Positions 35,842-44,998 of a DNA stretch of 64,000 nt are shown piece by piece. The notes below the pieces were generated by a model. That model was given only the letters and a program-made list of their open reading frames with translations, ran no database searches and was not told where the DNA came from. This DNA is from a filamentous cyanobacterium CCP2 (GTDB lineage: Bacteria; Cyanobacteriota; Cyanobacteriia; Elainellales; Elainellaceae). The position numbers and the translations under genes were made by a program. The stretch is taken from contig PVWD01000002.1 of NCBI GenBank assembly GCA_003003615.1, positions 1 through 64,000 of the forward strand, read 5' to 3'. Numbering within the stretch: the first letter of the stretch is position 1; each line of letters starts with the position of its first letter.

Positions 35842-36565
35842 TTTTGTCTTTTTGAAGCGCGGCGCAGTAGGTTGCCACTTGGGCATCAATTCCAGTAATG
35901 GCTGTGCCCACCACGATCGCATAAGCCCCCAGCGTTAAGGCTTGATGGGCCATTTCGGGGGAAGCAATGCCACCTTCGCAGATGCAGGGAATCTCCAAAG
36001 CTTGAACCATCTGGCGCAGGAGGTCGAAACCGGGGGGAGAGAGATGGCGAGTTGCTGCCGTGTAGCCGTAGAGCGTTGTTCCCACCAAATCTGCCCCTGC
36101 CTGGACTGCATGAATAGCTGCCTCCAGCGTATCAACATCCGCCATGACGGGCTTCCCTAACTCAGTATGAATCTGGGCAATTAGCGATTCAACAGTTTCC
36201 CCATTGGGGCGTTCTCGTTGGGTGGCATCGATCGCAATGATATCTGCTCCGGCACTGGCGATCGTCTGGGCATGGTCAAACTGAGGCGTAATGTAGACTT
36301 CATACCCTGGAATTTGTCGCTTCCACAGTCCAATAATGGGGGCTGAGACTCGCTGCCGCACGGCCTGCACATGGGCAGGAGTGTCAATCCGAACTCCGAC
36401 GGCTCCTTGGTTGACAGCAGCTTGGGCAATGGCAGTGATCACGCTTGGCTCGAAGAGGGGAGAATCGGCTGGAGCCTGGCAGGATACAATCAAGCCCTGG
36501 TTTAATCGAGGCAGGAGGGACTGAATCAGCGACGGGTTTAAGCCTGATATGGGGAAGCCTGACAT
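35834..36565 (-). CDS. nanE: N-acetylmannosamine-6-phosphate 2-epimerase
   Basis: 243 residues from ATG 36565 (a TTG at 36583 is in frame). The TIM barrel shows LIVSCQAPADSPL, VGVRIDTPAHV, PIIGLWKRQIPG, ADIIAIDATQRERP, KPVMADVDT and CEGGIASPEMA, all NanE features including the catalytic Lys and Glu. It interconverts ManNAc-6-P and GlcNAc-6-P. No nanA, nanK or sialic acid transporter is seen; glk is divergent by 212 bp. Confidence 0.9.
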   Translation of the reverse strand: MSGFPISGLNPSLIQSLLPRLNQGLIVSCQAPADSPLFEPSVITAIAQAAVNQGAVGVRIDTPAHVQAVRQRVSAPIIGLWKRQIPGYEVYITPQFDHAQTIASAGADIIAIDATQRERPNGETVESLIAQIHTELGKPVMADVDTLEAAIHAVQAGADLVGTTLYGYTAATRHLSPPGFDLLRQMVQALEIPCICEGGIASPEMAHQALTLGAYAIVVGTAITGIDAQVATYCAALQKDKRS

Positions 36566-36777
36566 GGAAAGTAGTTGACCCAATCACGAAGGAGCATCCT
36601 CATTATCAAACGGTTTGGAGGATGTAGCTCTGTCTGTCAACGCTTTCGTGAAAACCTTCACTTTTTGGATCACGATTTATCAAGATTGTTTGCAAAATAG
36701 AAACAAGCTTGGTTTGTTGAAGCAGTTGCCGCAGACTAGGTAGAAAGCAGTTTGTTAACGAATGTGTTCTTAGAAGC

Positions 36778-37827
36778 ATGACCCAACTATTGGCAGGCGA
36801 TACAGGCGGCACCAAAACGATTCTCCTCCTGGCAGAACTCCACGAGACAGAAACCGGAACGAAGCTCAAGGCATTGTACGAGTCTCGATATGTCAGTGCC
36901 GAATTCACAGATTTGGTGCCGATGGTGCGGAAATTCTTGGGAGAAGCCGCCGAGTCACTGGGCAAACCGCCAACCCCCCAAAAAGCCTGCTTTTCGATCG
37001 CCGGGCCCATCGTCAACAACACATGCAACCTGACAAACCTGTCGTGGATGTTAGATGGCGATCGCATTCAACAGGAATTAGATCTGGAAAAAGTCCAGCT
37101 AATCAACGACTTTGCAGCAGTCGGCTATGGCATTGTTGGGCTGGATGCGTCCGATATTCATATTCTGCAAGAGGGCGAACCTCAGGCAGAAGCACCGATC
37201 GCCGTGATTGGGGCGGGTACTGGCTTAGGGCAAGGCTTTCTGATTCAGCACAATGGGCAATATCGCGTGTATCCATCTGAAGGGGGCCACACCGACTTCG
37301 CTCCGCGCGATGAGCTAGAATTTCAGCTTTTGAAATATTTGCGAGACAAGCTAAATATCAACCGCATTTCCGTAGAACGGGTTGTGTCTGGTATGGGCAT
37401 TGCTGCAATTTACCAGTTCTTGCGCGATCGAGACTATGTAAGTGAATCACCAGATGTGGCAGAAGCCATCTGCACCTGGGAACGGGAAGCCGGAAAGGGT
37501 GAAAAAAGCGTTGATCCGGCTGCCGTCATTGCCACTGCTGCTGCGGAAGGGCGCGATCGGCTCTCAAAGGAAACAATGGAACTTTTCGTCAGCCTATACG
37601 GAGCCGAAGCAGGCAACCTGGCCTTGAAACTGTTACCCTTCGGAGGGTTGTACATTGCCGGAGGTGTTGCCGCCAAGAACCTTCCGTTGATGAAATCCGG
37701 CATTTTCATTGATGCCATGACCAATAAAGGCCGAATGCGACCTTTGATGGAACGAATTCCGGTACGGCTGATCCTCAATCAAAATGTCGGCTTACTTGGA
37801 GCCGCACTGAACACTGGGAGACTCTGA
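36778..37827 (+). CDS. glk: Glucokinase
   Basis: 349 residues. It has the nucleotide site GDTGGTKT, a sugar-binding segment LTNLSWMLDG with INDFAAVGYG, and the GAGTGLGQGF and EGGHTDFAP loops of the bacterial Glk (not ROK) family. It phosphorylates glucose to glucose-6-phosphate. Its end is 32 bp from the convergent gltA. pfkA at the right window edge belongs to the same pathway but is far off. Confidence 0.93.
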   Translation: MTQLLAGDTGGTKTILLLAELHETETGTKLKALYESRYVSAEFTDLVPMVRKFLGEAAESLGKPPTPQKACFSIAGPIVNNTCNLTNLSWMLDGDRIQQELDLEKVQLINDFAAVGYGIVGLDASDIHILQEGEPQAEAPIAVIGAGTGLGQGFLIQHNGQYRVYPSEGGHTDFAPRDELEFQLLKYLRDKLNINRISVERVVSGMGIAAIYQFLRDRDYVSESPDVAEAICTWEREAGKGEKSVDPAAVIATAAAEGRDRLSKETMELFVSLYGAEAGNLALKLLPFGGLYIAGGVAAKNLPLMKSGIFIDAMTNKGRMRPLMERIPVRLILNQNVGLLGAALNTGRL

Positions 37828-37859
37828 GCCAATCTCCATCCGGCAAGATTTGAGCTTCA

Positions 37860-39038
37860 TCATCCCGTCACAAACCCAATCAACGCCTGATCCTGCACTG
37901 ATTGGCGTTTTTCCACGGAAATGTAAGGAGCGTTGCGCGGCCCCGTATAAATTTGCGTGGGACGGAAGATGCGGTTTTCGCCGAGTTGTTCTTTCCAGTG
38001 GGCCAACCAGCCTGCGGTGCGGGCGATCGCAAAGACAGGGGTAAACAAGTCAGTGGGAATGCCCAGCTTGCGGTACACCAGCCCAGAGTAGAAATCTACA
38101 TTTGGGTAAATGCCCTTGTGCCCCAATCGCTCCGAGACAGATTGCTCCATTGCCAAAGCAATATCGTAGTATTCATCTCGCCCAAACTTTTCAAATAGCT
38201 GCTCCGCCAACTGTTGCAGGATGCTGGCACGCGGATCTTTGACTTTGTAAACGCGATGCCCGAAGCCCATGATCTTCGTTTTCTGCTGAAGGCACTTGTC
38301 TAAATATGCCTCAACGTTATCCACAGAACCGATTTCCTCCAGCATAAAGATGACTTCTTCGTTAGCTCCTCCATGCAGCGGCCCAGCCAACGTTCCCACG
38401 GCAGAGGCAATCACACCATAGGGATCTGTCAGCGTGGAGGCTGTCACCATTGCCGAAAAGGTAGAGGCATTAATGGTATGTTCGGCGTGAAGGAGCAAGC
38501 AGATGTCAAAAATGCGGGCTGCCAGGGGGTCGGGTTCCTGCTCGGTCAGCATGTAGAGAAAATTGCCTGCATAGTCCAGGTCATCGCGGGGCTGAATCGG
38601 GTCATTTCCCTTTCGCATCAGTTGAAAGGCAGCAACCATTGTGGGAATTTTGGCCAGCAGCCGCACCACAGCAGCCCGAATGTAGGCTGGGTTGTCTAAT
38701 GCTCGTCGGGAATAGAACAGCCCCAAGGCAGCAGCACAGGCTTGCAGCGCATCCATGGGGTGGCCGCTTTCCGGAAAACACTTCATCATGTCGCGAATCC
38801 GGTACTTTAGCCGTCGATGAAACCGAATTTCATGTTCAAATTCATCTAGCTCCTCTTGCGTGGGCAAGCCTCCCCAAATCAACAGATAGGACGTTTCCAG
38901 GAATGTGCTGTGCTGCGCCAATTCCTCAACATTAATACCCCGATACTCCAGAATGCCATTCTGGCCGTCTACAAAGCTAATGCTAGATTGGGTTGCAGGG
39001 ATTCCTTCCAGCCCCGGTCTATATTCACAGAACGTCAT
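37860..39038 (-). CDS. gltA: Citrate synthase
   Basis: 392 residues. It has the signature GFGHRVYKVKDPRA, the active-site His in LAGPLHGGANEE, and catalytic Asp in YPNVDFYSG. Type I/II short citrate synthase length fits. It condenses acetyl-CoA and oxaloacetate at the entry of the TCA cycle; sucC and sucD elsewhere in the window belong to the same pathway. Convergent with glk. Confidence 0.95.
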   Translation of the reverse strand: MTFCEYRPGLEGIPATQSSISFVDGQNGILEYRGINVEELAQHSTFLETSYLLIWGGLPTQEELDEFEHEIRFHRRLKYRIRDMMKCFPESGHPMDALQACAAALGLFYSRRALDNPAYIRAAVVRLLAKIPTMVAAFQLMRKGNDPIQPRDDLDYAGNFLYMLTEQEPDPLAARIFDICLLLHAEHTINASTFSAMVTASTLTDPYGVIASAVGTLAGPLHGGANEEVIFMLEEIGSVDNVEAYLDKCLQQKTKIMGFGHRVYKVKDPRASILQQLAEQLFEKFGRDEYYDIALAMEQSVSERLGHKGIYPNVDFYSGLVYRKLGIPTDLFTPVFAIARTAGWLAHWKEQLGENRIFRPTQIYTGPRNAPYISVEKRQSVQDQALIGFVTG

Positions 39039-39444
39039 AGTTTCACCGTGCGCCTGAAATGTCTGTAGTTATTAAGCTTACCTAGATTGGCACACACTTT
39101 GCTGGGAGTTTGTCTGTTTTGCAGCACTCCGATCCATTTTGAAGTTTAGATTTTGGATTGTGGATTTTGGATGTCAACGGCTTGAATGGCTAAATGTTTC
39201 AAATGTTATGACGCATAAACGGTTGATATTACTCTGCACAAGGCCCGCAGACAAGGCAAAATGGGGATTGGTGATGTACCGTTTTACCAGATGTCCCCTA
39301 CTGCAATAAAGCTGATCCACCGATCGTCCACCGATGGCAGAGGGCGACCTTCCCTGGGGTGAGAGCATAGCGCAGTGCAGTGTAGCCACCTCCTTCCCTA
39401 TTTCCTCCGAAAATCCAAAGTCCAAAATCTAAAATTCCTCTGGC
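39039..39444. other. Intergenic region between gltA and trhO with a long inverted repeat
   Basis: 406 bases between divergent genes. Most of it (39145-39433) is enclosed by a 24-bp inverted repeat; the gltA promoter must lie in 39039-39144. Open frames inside have no coding support. Confidence 0.6.
39145..39433. mobile_element. MITE-like element with 24-bp imperfect terminal inverted repeats
   Basis: TTTAGATTTTGGATTGTGGA plus TTTT (39145-39168) and, on the other strand, TTTAGATTTTGGACTTTGGA plus TTTT (39410-39433) match at 22 of 24 positions. The 241-bp interior has no gene. I could not see a target-site duplication, so a mobile origin is a suggestion; the GATTTTGGATT motif is a common cyanobacterial intergenic repeat. 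Confidence 0.4.
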
Positions 39445-40341
39445 ATGGCTTTAGTCGTCGCAACGTTTTATAAATTTGTCAAACTGTCTGATCTTTCAGA
39501 ACTCCGATCGCTCCTTTTGTCACACTGTCAAGCGCAAAATATCCGGGGAACAATTTTGTTAGCGCAGGAAGGCATTAATGGCACGATCGCAGGAACCCGT
39601 GAGGCGATCGATTCAGTATTGACCTATTTGCGTTCCGATCCACGTCTGGCTGACCTAGAGCATAAGGAATCGCCTGCGGAGGAGATGCCCTTCGATCGGA
39701 TGAAGGTGCGGCTGAAAAAGGAAATTGTGACATTGGGGCTGCCTGAGGTTGACCCGACGGAGCAAGTGGGCACGTATGTTAGCCCGGAAGAGTGGAACGC
39801 GATCGTTTCTGATCCAGACGTAGTGGTGATTGATACTCGTAATGCTTATGAAGTGGGCATTGGCACGTTTAAGGGGGCAAAAAACCCGGAGACGAATTCC
39901 TTTCGGGAATTTCCAGAGTATGTGCAGCAACACCTTGACCCTACTCAGCATAAAAAAGTGGCCATGTTTTGCACAGGCGGGATTCGCTGCGAAAAAGCTT
40001 CCTCCTTTATGCTGTCTCAAGGTTTCCAGGAGGTTTATCACCTCAAGGGCGGCATCCTGAAGTATCTGGAAGAAGTTCCTCCTGATGAAAGCCTGTGGCA
40101 GGGGGAATGCTTTGTGTTTGATCAGCGTGTTACCGTTCAGCACGGTCTGGAAGCGGGAACCCATGAAATTTGCTGGGGTTGCGGACACCCTGTTTCGGCA
40201 GCCGATAAAGCTTCTCCCCAATACGAAGTCGGGATTTCTTGCCCCCACTGCTACGATCGCCTGACCGAGGAAAAGCGCGATCGGCTAGCAATGAAGCGAC
40301 GGCAATGGCAGTTGGCGCGGCGTGGAAGGATTGAGGACTGA
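39445..40341 (+). CDS. trhO: tRNA uridine(34) hydroxylase (rhodanese-related)
   Basis: 298 residues. The N-terminal acylphosphatase-like part has [17 protein letters not shown] and the rhodanese domain carries [16 protein letters not shown] with catalytic Cys. C-terminal Cys pairs (CWGCGHP and SCPHCYD) complete the TrhO/YceA pattern. It hydroxylates U34 of certain tRNAs in the cytoplasm. The ATG lies 11 bp after the inverted-repeat element, which may carry its promoter. Confidence 0.92.
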   Translation: MALVVATFYKFVKLSDLSELRSLLLSHCQAQNIRGTILLAQEGINGTIAGTREAIDSVLTYLRSDPRLADLEHKESPAEEMPFDRMKVRLKKEIVTLGLPEVDPTEQVGTYVSPEEWNAIVSDPDVVVIDTRNAYEVGIGTFKGAKNPETNSFREFPEYVQQHLDPTQHKKVAMFCTGGIRCEKASSFMLSQGFQEVYHLKGGILKYLEEVPPDESLWQGECFVFDQRVTVQHGLEAGTHEICWGCGHPVSAADKASPQYEVGISCPHCYDRLTEEKRDRLAMKRRQWQLARRGRIED

Positions 40342-40469
40342 TCACCGTATGAACGTTTCGGAGCAAACCGATCGCTTCCCAGCAATGCAAAATCTACGGA
40401 GCTAGTTAACGGTAAAGTCCAGCGACACAACTTGACATAACCTGTTTTACAGATTTTGCATTTGAGTTT

Positions 40470-40890
40470 TTAGCCTGCTCCACTTGACGGTGGCACTTGA
40501 AAGTTATTCCCAACATAGTTTTGCTGCGTCATATCTCTAGAACCTTTCATACTTAAAGAAGCACCAAGATAACCAAGCGTTGTGAGTAGAAAGTCAGAAA
40601 ACACATCTGGAATTTGACGTTCTGAAAACATTCCAACAACAAAAGCAGAAACAATACTAAGTCCTATACCCAAATATGGTTGTAACTATCGCATCTCTTG
40701 TTAGGATCAATTGCCATATCTTACTTTGATTTTCATGTAGCTGATTTTTAAGATCTTCACATCGCTTTTCAAATTCATCTAATTCACTATTTAATTTTTC
40801 TCTTAATCCCTCATCTTTTACTGTATATATTAAGTCTTCAATTTTTCCGACTGTCTGCTCTGCTTTAAAGCTTTCCATTGAATCAAGCAA
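40470..40890 (-). pseudogene. Coiled-coil membrane protein gene split by a one-base frameshift
   Basis: The upstream part (40890 down to 40657) encodes a charged coiled coil KLNSELDEFEKRCEDLKNQL and runs into LTRDAIVTTIFGYRT then stop. The downstream part (from 40673) continues GIGLSIVSAFVVGMF. Removing one T from ATATTTGGG near 40672 joins them into a seamless transmembrane helix (TRDAIVTTILGIGLSIVSAF). This is either a disrupted gene, a sequencing error or, less likely, programmed slippage. No family is recognised; coiled coil plus helix pairs resemble holin-like or membrane-tether proteins. Confidence 0.6.
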
Positions 40891-41211
40891 TATCGTTTCT
40901 AATCAATGAATGATTCGAGGGCGTATCAGGGGATTATTCGCAGCTACTGACAGGAGACTTTCGGGCTTTTCAATACAGCATTCGAGATGAGGTCATCGCC
41001 CCATGAAGCTGCCGCGAGATATGACCGGGCAAAACCTCGCGAAATTTCTGAAAAAGCGAAGAAAATCAAAGCAAATCTACCCTGTCCCCTATTCAATTGC
41101 AGCAATCTTAATTTTTCTAACCTATCTATCCGTTGACACATCCCCCACCCCCCGATCGATCGATTGAGGAAGATAGGCTAAAATAGAGGAGAATATCTTA
41201 CTAACCTTTGC
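40891..41211. other. Intergenic region with remnants of a toxin-antitoxin module
   Basis: 321 bases. It contains a 30-codon fragment ending in TGA at 41004-41006 and an overlapping hicA-like remnant. The remainder holds the yqeK promoter with CGATCGATCGATTG just before the gene. Confidence 0.5.
40914..41167 (+). pseudogene. hicA-like toxin remnant with upstream partner fragment
   Basis: The ATG at 41003 opens MKLPRDMTGQNLAKFLKKR, closely like the start of HicA toxins (MKLPRDLSG...L), then turns into unrelated hydrophobic text and stops at 41167, without the GSH...HITIPAH core that HicA needs. Immediately upstream a fragment ending FRAFQYSIRDEVIAP* overlaps it in ATGA fashion, as coupled toxin-antitoxin genes do. 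This is most likely a decayed HicA-type module next to another damaged gene. Confidence 0.5.
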
Positions 41212-41841
41212 ATGGGAGAAATTCCTGGAATATTGCGCCAAAACGTTTTAGACTGGCTTGCTTACAATGTTCCTGAGTCTCGCATCAGCCACATCTTGAG
41301 GGTGGAGCAGATGGCGGCTGCCCTTGCCCAGATGCATGGACTAGATGAGGCAAAAGCGGCACAAGCAGGGTTGATGCACGACCTGGCTAAGTATTTCAAA
41401 CCGCAAAAGTTGTTGGAAATGGCGCAGCAGGAAGGGTTGCCGATCGATCCAGTAGCAGAAGCGAACCCTCACTTACTCCATGCCGATGTCAGCGCGATCG
41501 TCGCTAGAGATGTGTTCGGCGTTACGGATGAAGAAATATTAGCGGCAATTGCAAATCATACCTTGGGTAGTCCCGGAATGCCGCCCATTAGCTGTGTAGT
41601 ATTTCTATCCGATACTTTGGAACCTGGACGTGGAGAAACTCCAGAGTTAGATGCCCTGCGCCAAATTAGCCAAACCAACTTAAGCGAAGCCATTTGGATG
41701 ACTTGTGACTACACGCTGCAATACTTGATTGCAAAACATCGTCTAATTCATCCCCGTGCCATTGCCACTCGCAACTGGTTTTTACATCACAGCAAATCGT
41801 CTACCCATCCCCTCTCCAAACCCGTTTCTGCTTCTCTTTAA
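41212..41841 (+). CDS. yqeK: HD-domain protein YqeK (diadenosine tetraphosphatase family)
   Basis: 209 residues. It has SHILRVEQMAAALAQMHG, the HD pair in GLMHDLAK, and HADVSAIVARD, IANHTLGSPGM, FLSDTLEPGR, all YqeK features. The family hydrolyses Ap4A and is usually placed next to rsfS, as here. The C-terminal 15 residues are Ser-rich and variable. Confidence 0.92.
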   Translation: MGEIPGILRQNVLDWLAYNVPESRISHILRVEQMAAALAQMHGLDEAKAAQAGLMHDLAKYFKPQKLLEMAQQEGLPIDPVAEANPHLLHADVSAIVARDVFGVTDEEILAAIANHTLGSPGMPPISCVVFLSDTLEPGRGETPELDALRQISQTNLSEAIWMTCDYTLQYLIAKHRLIHPRAIATRNWFLHHSKSSTHPLSKPVSASL

Positions 41842-42069
41842 CGCCTATGATGATTTTTTTAATTTTCATTTCTCTCGCTACCCAACGTCCCCATTCCGGT
41901 GCAGCCGGTTTCTATCCAACGTGCGTTGGGCGACGACGATGTTTCTCAACGTGAGCAGCTCGTTAAATGTTCATCTCAAATCATTTCACCCGTTCATTCA
42001 CCTATTCATTGCAACTGTCGTTCTCAAATGCAACACAATGTCGATCAAACTAGGAGCATATAGTTTTTA

Positions 42070-42543
42070 ATGGTAGATTCCTCTTACCCTCGGATTTCGT
42101 CCCAATCTGCTTCAGAGAAAACAGGGTTTTCAGCCCACGTCAGCCGTTCTGACGACCCCAGTTACAAACTGGCTCTCACCATTGCTGAAGCAGCAGACGA
42201 TCGCAAAGGAGCCGATATTCTTCTCCTCAACGTGGCAGATGTGTCCTACATTGCTGATTACTTTGTAATAGTCACTGGATTTTCCAATGCACAAGTGCGG
42301 GCAATTTGCAATTCTATTGAAGAGAAAGTGCAAGAAGAGTGGCACCGTGATCCTTTGCGACGGGAGGGACAGTCAGAGGGAAATTGGGTGCTGATGGATT
42401 ACGGCGATGTCATCGTCCACATTTTCCTGCCCAAAGAGCGAGCCTTCTATAACCTGGAAGCGTTCTGGGGGCATGCTGAGCAAATTCTGTTTACATCGCT
42501 CTCAAATGCCTCTATTCACCCCGTCCGAGATTCGTTAAAGTAA
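42070..42543 (+). CDS. rsfS: Ribosome silencing factor
   Basis: 157 residues. The RsfS core is clear: DILLLNVADVSYIADYFVIVTG, EGQSEGNWVLMDYGDVIVHIF and YNLEAFWGHAE. It binds ribosomal protein L14 and blocks subunit joining during starvation. AGGAG lies about 12 nt before the ATG. The N-terminal 35 residues are extra and Ser-rich. It follows yqeK by 228 bp. Confidence 0.94.
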   Translation: MVDSSYPRISSQSASEKTGFSAHVSRSDDPSYKLALTIAEAADDRKGADILLLNVADVSYIADYFVIVTGFSNAQVRAICNSIEEKVQEEWHRDPLRREGQSEGNWVLMDYGDVIVHIFLPKERAFYNLEAFWGHAEQILFTSLSNASIHPVRDSLK

Positions 42544-42591
42544 AGGCATCTGGCTTCTAAAACCAATCTCAAAGACACAGCTAGGTGTGTT

Positions 42592-43089
42592 ATGCCTTCT
42601 TCTGCCTCTGTTTGCCCTGTCCCTGTCGAACAACAGCCCATCAATGAATATCAGGAATTAAAGGAGTCCTGGTTTTTTCGATGGGGAACGTTAGACACAG
42701 GGGGATACCTCAAACCGATCGTGATTCTCTGGAGCCTGAGCTGGCTGATTTCCTTTCCTGTGGCAGCCACCAGCTTTTCACCAACTAAGGCTTCAGTCCA
42801 TTTTTTCCTATGCGGGGCAGCAGGGGCAATGATACTACCCACTCTGGCACTTGTACGACTCTATCTGGGTTGGTGGTATGTCCGTAATCGGCTTTCCCAA
42901 CCCTTGGTCGTTTATGAAGAGTCGGGCTGGTATGATGGGCAAGTCTGGGAAAAGCCAGATGAAATCTTGCAGCGCGATCGGCTGATTGTCACCTATCAGA
43001 TCCAATCCATCCTCAACCGGCTCAAAATCACCTTCAGCGTGATTGCTGGACTGTTTGTGTTGGGATCTGTGGCGTGGCGAGTTTTTTAA
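42592..43089 (+). CDS. CGLD27 (DUF1230) family membrane protein
   Basis: 165 residues. Starting VPVEQQPINEYQELKESWFF, with two or three transmembrane segments and the conserved YVRNRLSQPLVVYEESGWYDGQ region. The family is conserved from cyanobacteria to chloroplasts and green algae (CGLD27) with a role in photosynthesis and iron stress not fully defined. The order yqeK-rsfS-CGLD27-asparaginase is a known cyanobacterial arrangement and suggests an operon. Confidence 0.9.
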   Translation: MPSSASVCPVPVEQQPINEYQELKESWFFRWGTLDTGGYLKPIVILWSLSWLISFPVAATSFSPTKASVHFFLCGAAGAMILPTLALVRLYLGWWYVRNRLSQPLVVYEESGWYDGQVWEKPDEILQRDRLIVTYQIQSILNRLKITFSVIAGLFVLGSVAWRVF

Positions 43090-43110
43090 GGAGTATGGCA
43101 CAGGCTACGA

Positions 43111-44067
43111 ATGACAAGGGGAAAACGTGTAATACAGACCGCAGAGCTTCAGGTTCGGCTGCTGCGTGAGGGAATTATTGAATCCACCCATCGGGTTCAA
43201 GCCGTTGTGGCAGACAATCGAGGACGGGCACTCTCTGTGGCAGGCAGTCCAGAAACCGCTACATTTATTCGGTCTGCCCTGAAGCCGTTTCAGGCTTTAA
43301 CGGTGGCTACAACGGGGGCACTGGAGCGATTCAGCTTAACCGATCGCGATTTGGCGATTATGTGCAGTTCTCACCAGGGAACGGTGGAGCAAGCACGGCA
43401 AGTTTTTAATATCTTATGGCGATGTGATGTTGACCCGTCTGCCCTACAGTGCCCTATCCCTCCAGGCAAACGGAGCCGTTTAGAGCACAACTGTTCTGGT
43501 AAGCATGCCGGAATGCTGGCAGTGTGTCGGCAGCTAAATTTTCCCTTGTCCAACTACACCCAGCGCAACCATCCGGTGCAAAAGCTGATGATTGGCAAAA
43601 TTGCTGAACAGCTTCGGATGCCGCCCGATGAACTGATTCATGCCCATGATGATTGCGGTGTGCCCACCTATTTCATGCAGCTTGTGCAAATGGCGACGCT
43701 TTATGCCCTTCTGGCATCGGGTGACAGCTTAGACATGGAACGGATTGTGCGGGCAATGACTCACCATCCCACAATGGTGGCAGGGGACGGGCAGTTTGAC
43801 ACTGAACTGATGCGGCTAGCGGGTGGAGAGTTGGTCAGCAAGTCGGGTTCAGAGGGGATTCAGTGTGTTGGGCGAGTGGGCGAAGGGTTGGGCTTAACCA
43901 TTAAAGCGATGGATGGAGCCAAACGGGCCAAGTATGCCGTTGCCATTCACCTATTGAAGCAAATGGGCTGGATTAGCCCGACGATCGCCGAAACCCTAAC
44001 GGAAACCTTTATGACTTTGGGCAACTTCAAGCGGCTGGAAGTCATTGGGGAACTAGTTTTACCCTAG
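43111..44067 (+). CDS. Asparaginase (plant/Rhizobium AnsA-like, PF06089)
   Basis: 318 residues. It has ALKPFQAL, CSSHQGT, EHNCSGKHAGMLA and DDCGVPTYFM motifs of the PF06089 family. It probably hydrolyses L-asparagine to aspartate and ammonia; this family is unrelated to E. coli AnsA/B. GGAG lies about 20 nt upstream and there are 21 bp after CGLD27, so co-transcription is likely. Confidence 0.88.
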   Translation: MTRGKRVIQTAELQVRLLREGIIESTHRVQAVVADNRGRALSVAGSPETATFIRSALKPFQALTVATTGALERFSLTDRDLAIMCSSHQGTVEQARQVFNILWRCDVDPSALQCPIPPGKRSRLEHNCSGKHAGMLAVCRQLNFPLSNYTQRNHPVQKLMIGKIAEQLRMPPDELIHAHDDCGVPTYFMQLVQMATLYALLASGDSLDMERIVRAMTHHPTMVAGDGQFDTELMRLAGGELVSKSGSEGIQCVGRVGEGLGLTIKAMDGAKRAKYAVAIHLLKQMGWISPTIAETLTETFMTLGNFKRLEVIGELVLP

Positions 44068-44108
44068 AAAGTAACCTTAAAGAGACAGGCAAACTTAAAG
44101 GACGAACT

Positions 44109-44639
44109 CTAAAAGTGAAGATGCCGGATTAGATTGGCAGCATAGGAACGACGACCTTCGCAACCGGATTGGGTTCGATGTTCCGCTTCAGCTTGGTGGT
44201 TGTCCCACCAAACACTATATTGGGCAGAGTTATTTCTACCATTAAAGTACGATCGCCAATCAAGTCCAATAAAGGCGATGTGGAGCGTTCTACCTGTTGC
44301 AGGAAAGAAAACATCATATAAGTAGGTTCCACCCTCCTCATTGCCTGCCCACGTCACCCTTGCTAAATCACCCTCTAGGTCAGTGAATTCATATCCAACT
44401 GGAGCAGGTGCCTCTTGAGCCGCAAAAATCGCAGAACAAGCTGTGCTGGGTGCGGGCTGCGAAGGAGCAGGACGATTAGACGGAGGAGGAGGTGAGCTGC
44501 GGTGGCAGTGGTACTCACCCGTGCTGCGGTTCGTATGACAGCCACTAGAGTCAGTTCTGCCTGGGTGTGCCACTGCTGCTTCAGGCAGGTTGAGCATCAG
44601 TACTGCAACGAGAAGGGTAAAGGTACGAATTTTGTTCAT
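44109..44639 (-). CDS. YHYH-type secreted protein
   Basis: 176 residues from ATG 44639. Signal peptide (LLVAVLMLNLPEAAVA), then HPGRTDSSGCHTNRSTGEYHCH, a short HxxxCHxxxxTGxYHCH motif seen in cyanobacterial periplasmic proteins, then a Pro/Ser linker and a C-terminal domain with Cys at both ends (TACSAIF, SGCEGRRSY). The motif suggests metal binding. The function is unknown. No ribosome binding site decides between this ATG and an upstream TTG. Confidence 0.7.
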   Translation of the reverse strand: MNKIRTFTLLVAVLMLNLPEAAVAHPGRTDSSGCHTNRSTGEYHCHRSSPPPPSNRPAPSQPAPSTACSAIFAAQEAPAPVGYEFTDLEGDLARVTWAGNEEGGTYLYDVFFPATGRTLHIAFIGLDWRSYFNGRNNSAQYSVWWDNHQAEAEHRTQSGCEGRRSYAANLIRHLHF

Positions 44640-44815
44640 GGAAAGTTCCAATGTACAGAAGTAAGCGGAGGAGGCTGTTTGACTGCCTCACAAGATCTCG
44701 CTCTCCTTTACATCAGGGTTCCCTGATTTCGCTGGCGAATCAACTGCTAATGGGCTTGCTCCATCGATACTCGCACCGATAGTACAAAGCAAATTACAGC
44801 TTTTCGCCTTTTTCA

Positions 44816-44887
44816 TGGGTCGCCTGGGATTCGAACCCAGGACCAATCGGTTAAAAGCCGAGTGCTCTACCGCTGAGCTAGCGACCC
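44816..44887 (-). tRNA. trnK: tRNA-Lys (anticodon UUU)
   Basis: The minus strand folds as a full cloverleaf: acceptor GGGTCGC / GCGACCC, D arm GCTC...GAGC, anticodon stem CTCGG-CTTTTAA-CCGAT with UUU, T arm CTGGG-TTCGAAT-CCCAG, discriminator A. No CCA is encoded (ATGA follows). 72 nt. Confidence 0.97.
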
Positions 44888-44998
44888 TTGTCTTCATCTG
44901 AAGAATTTCCAGACCGTATATAAGAGTAACACATCGTCGGAACAGTTTGCCAAGAAATCAATGCAATTCTGCAATAAATTGGGTAACGCTAGAGGCGA

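Noticed and set aside
39174-39425. Minus-strand 83-codon frame
   Set aside because: It lies inside the inverted-repeat element with no ribosome binding site; composition is not protein-like.
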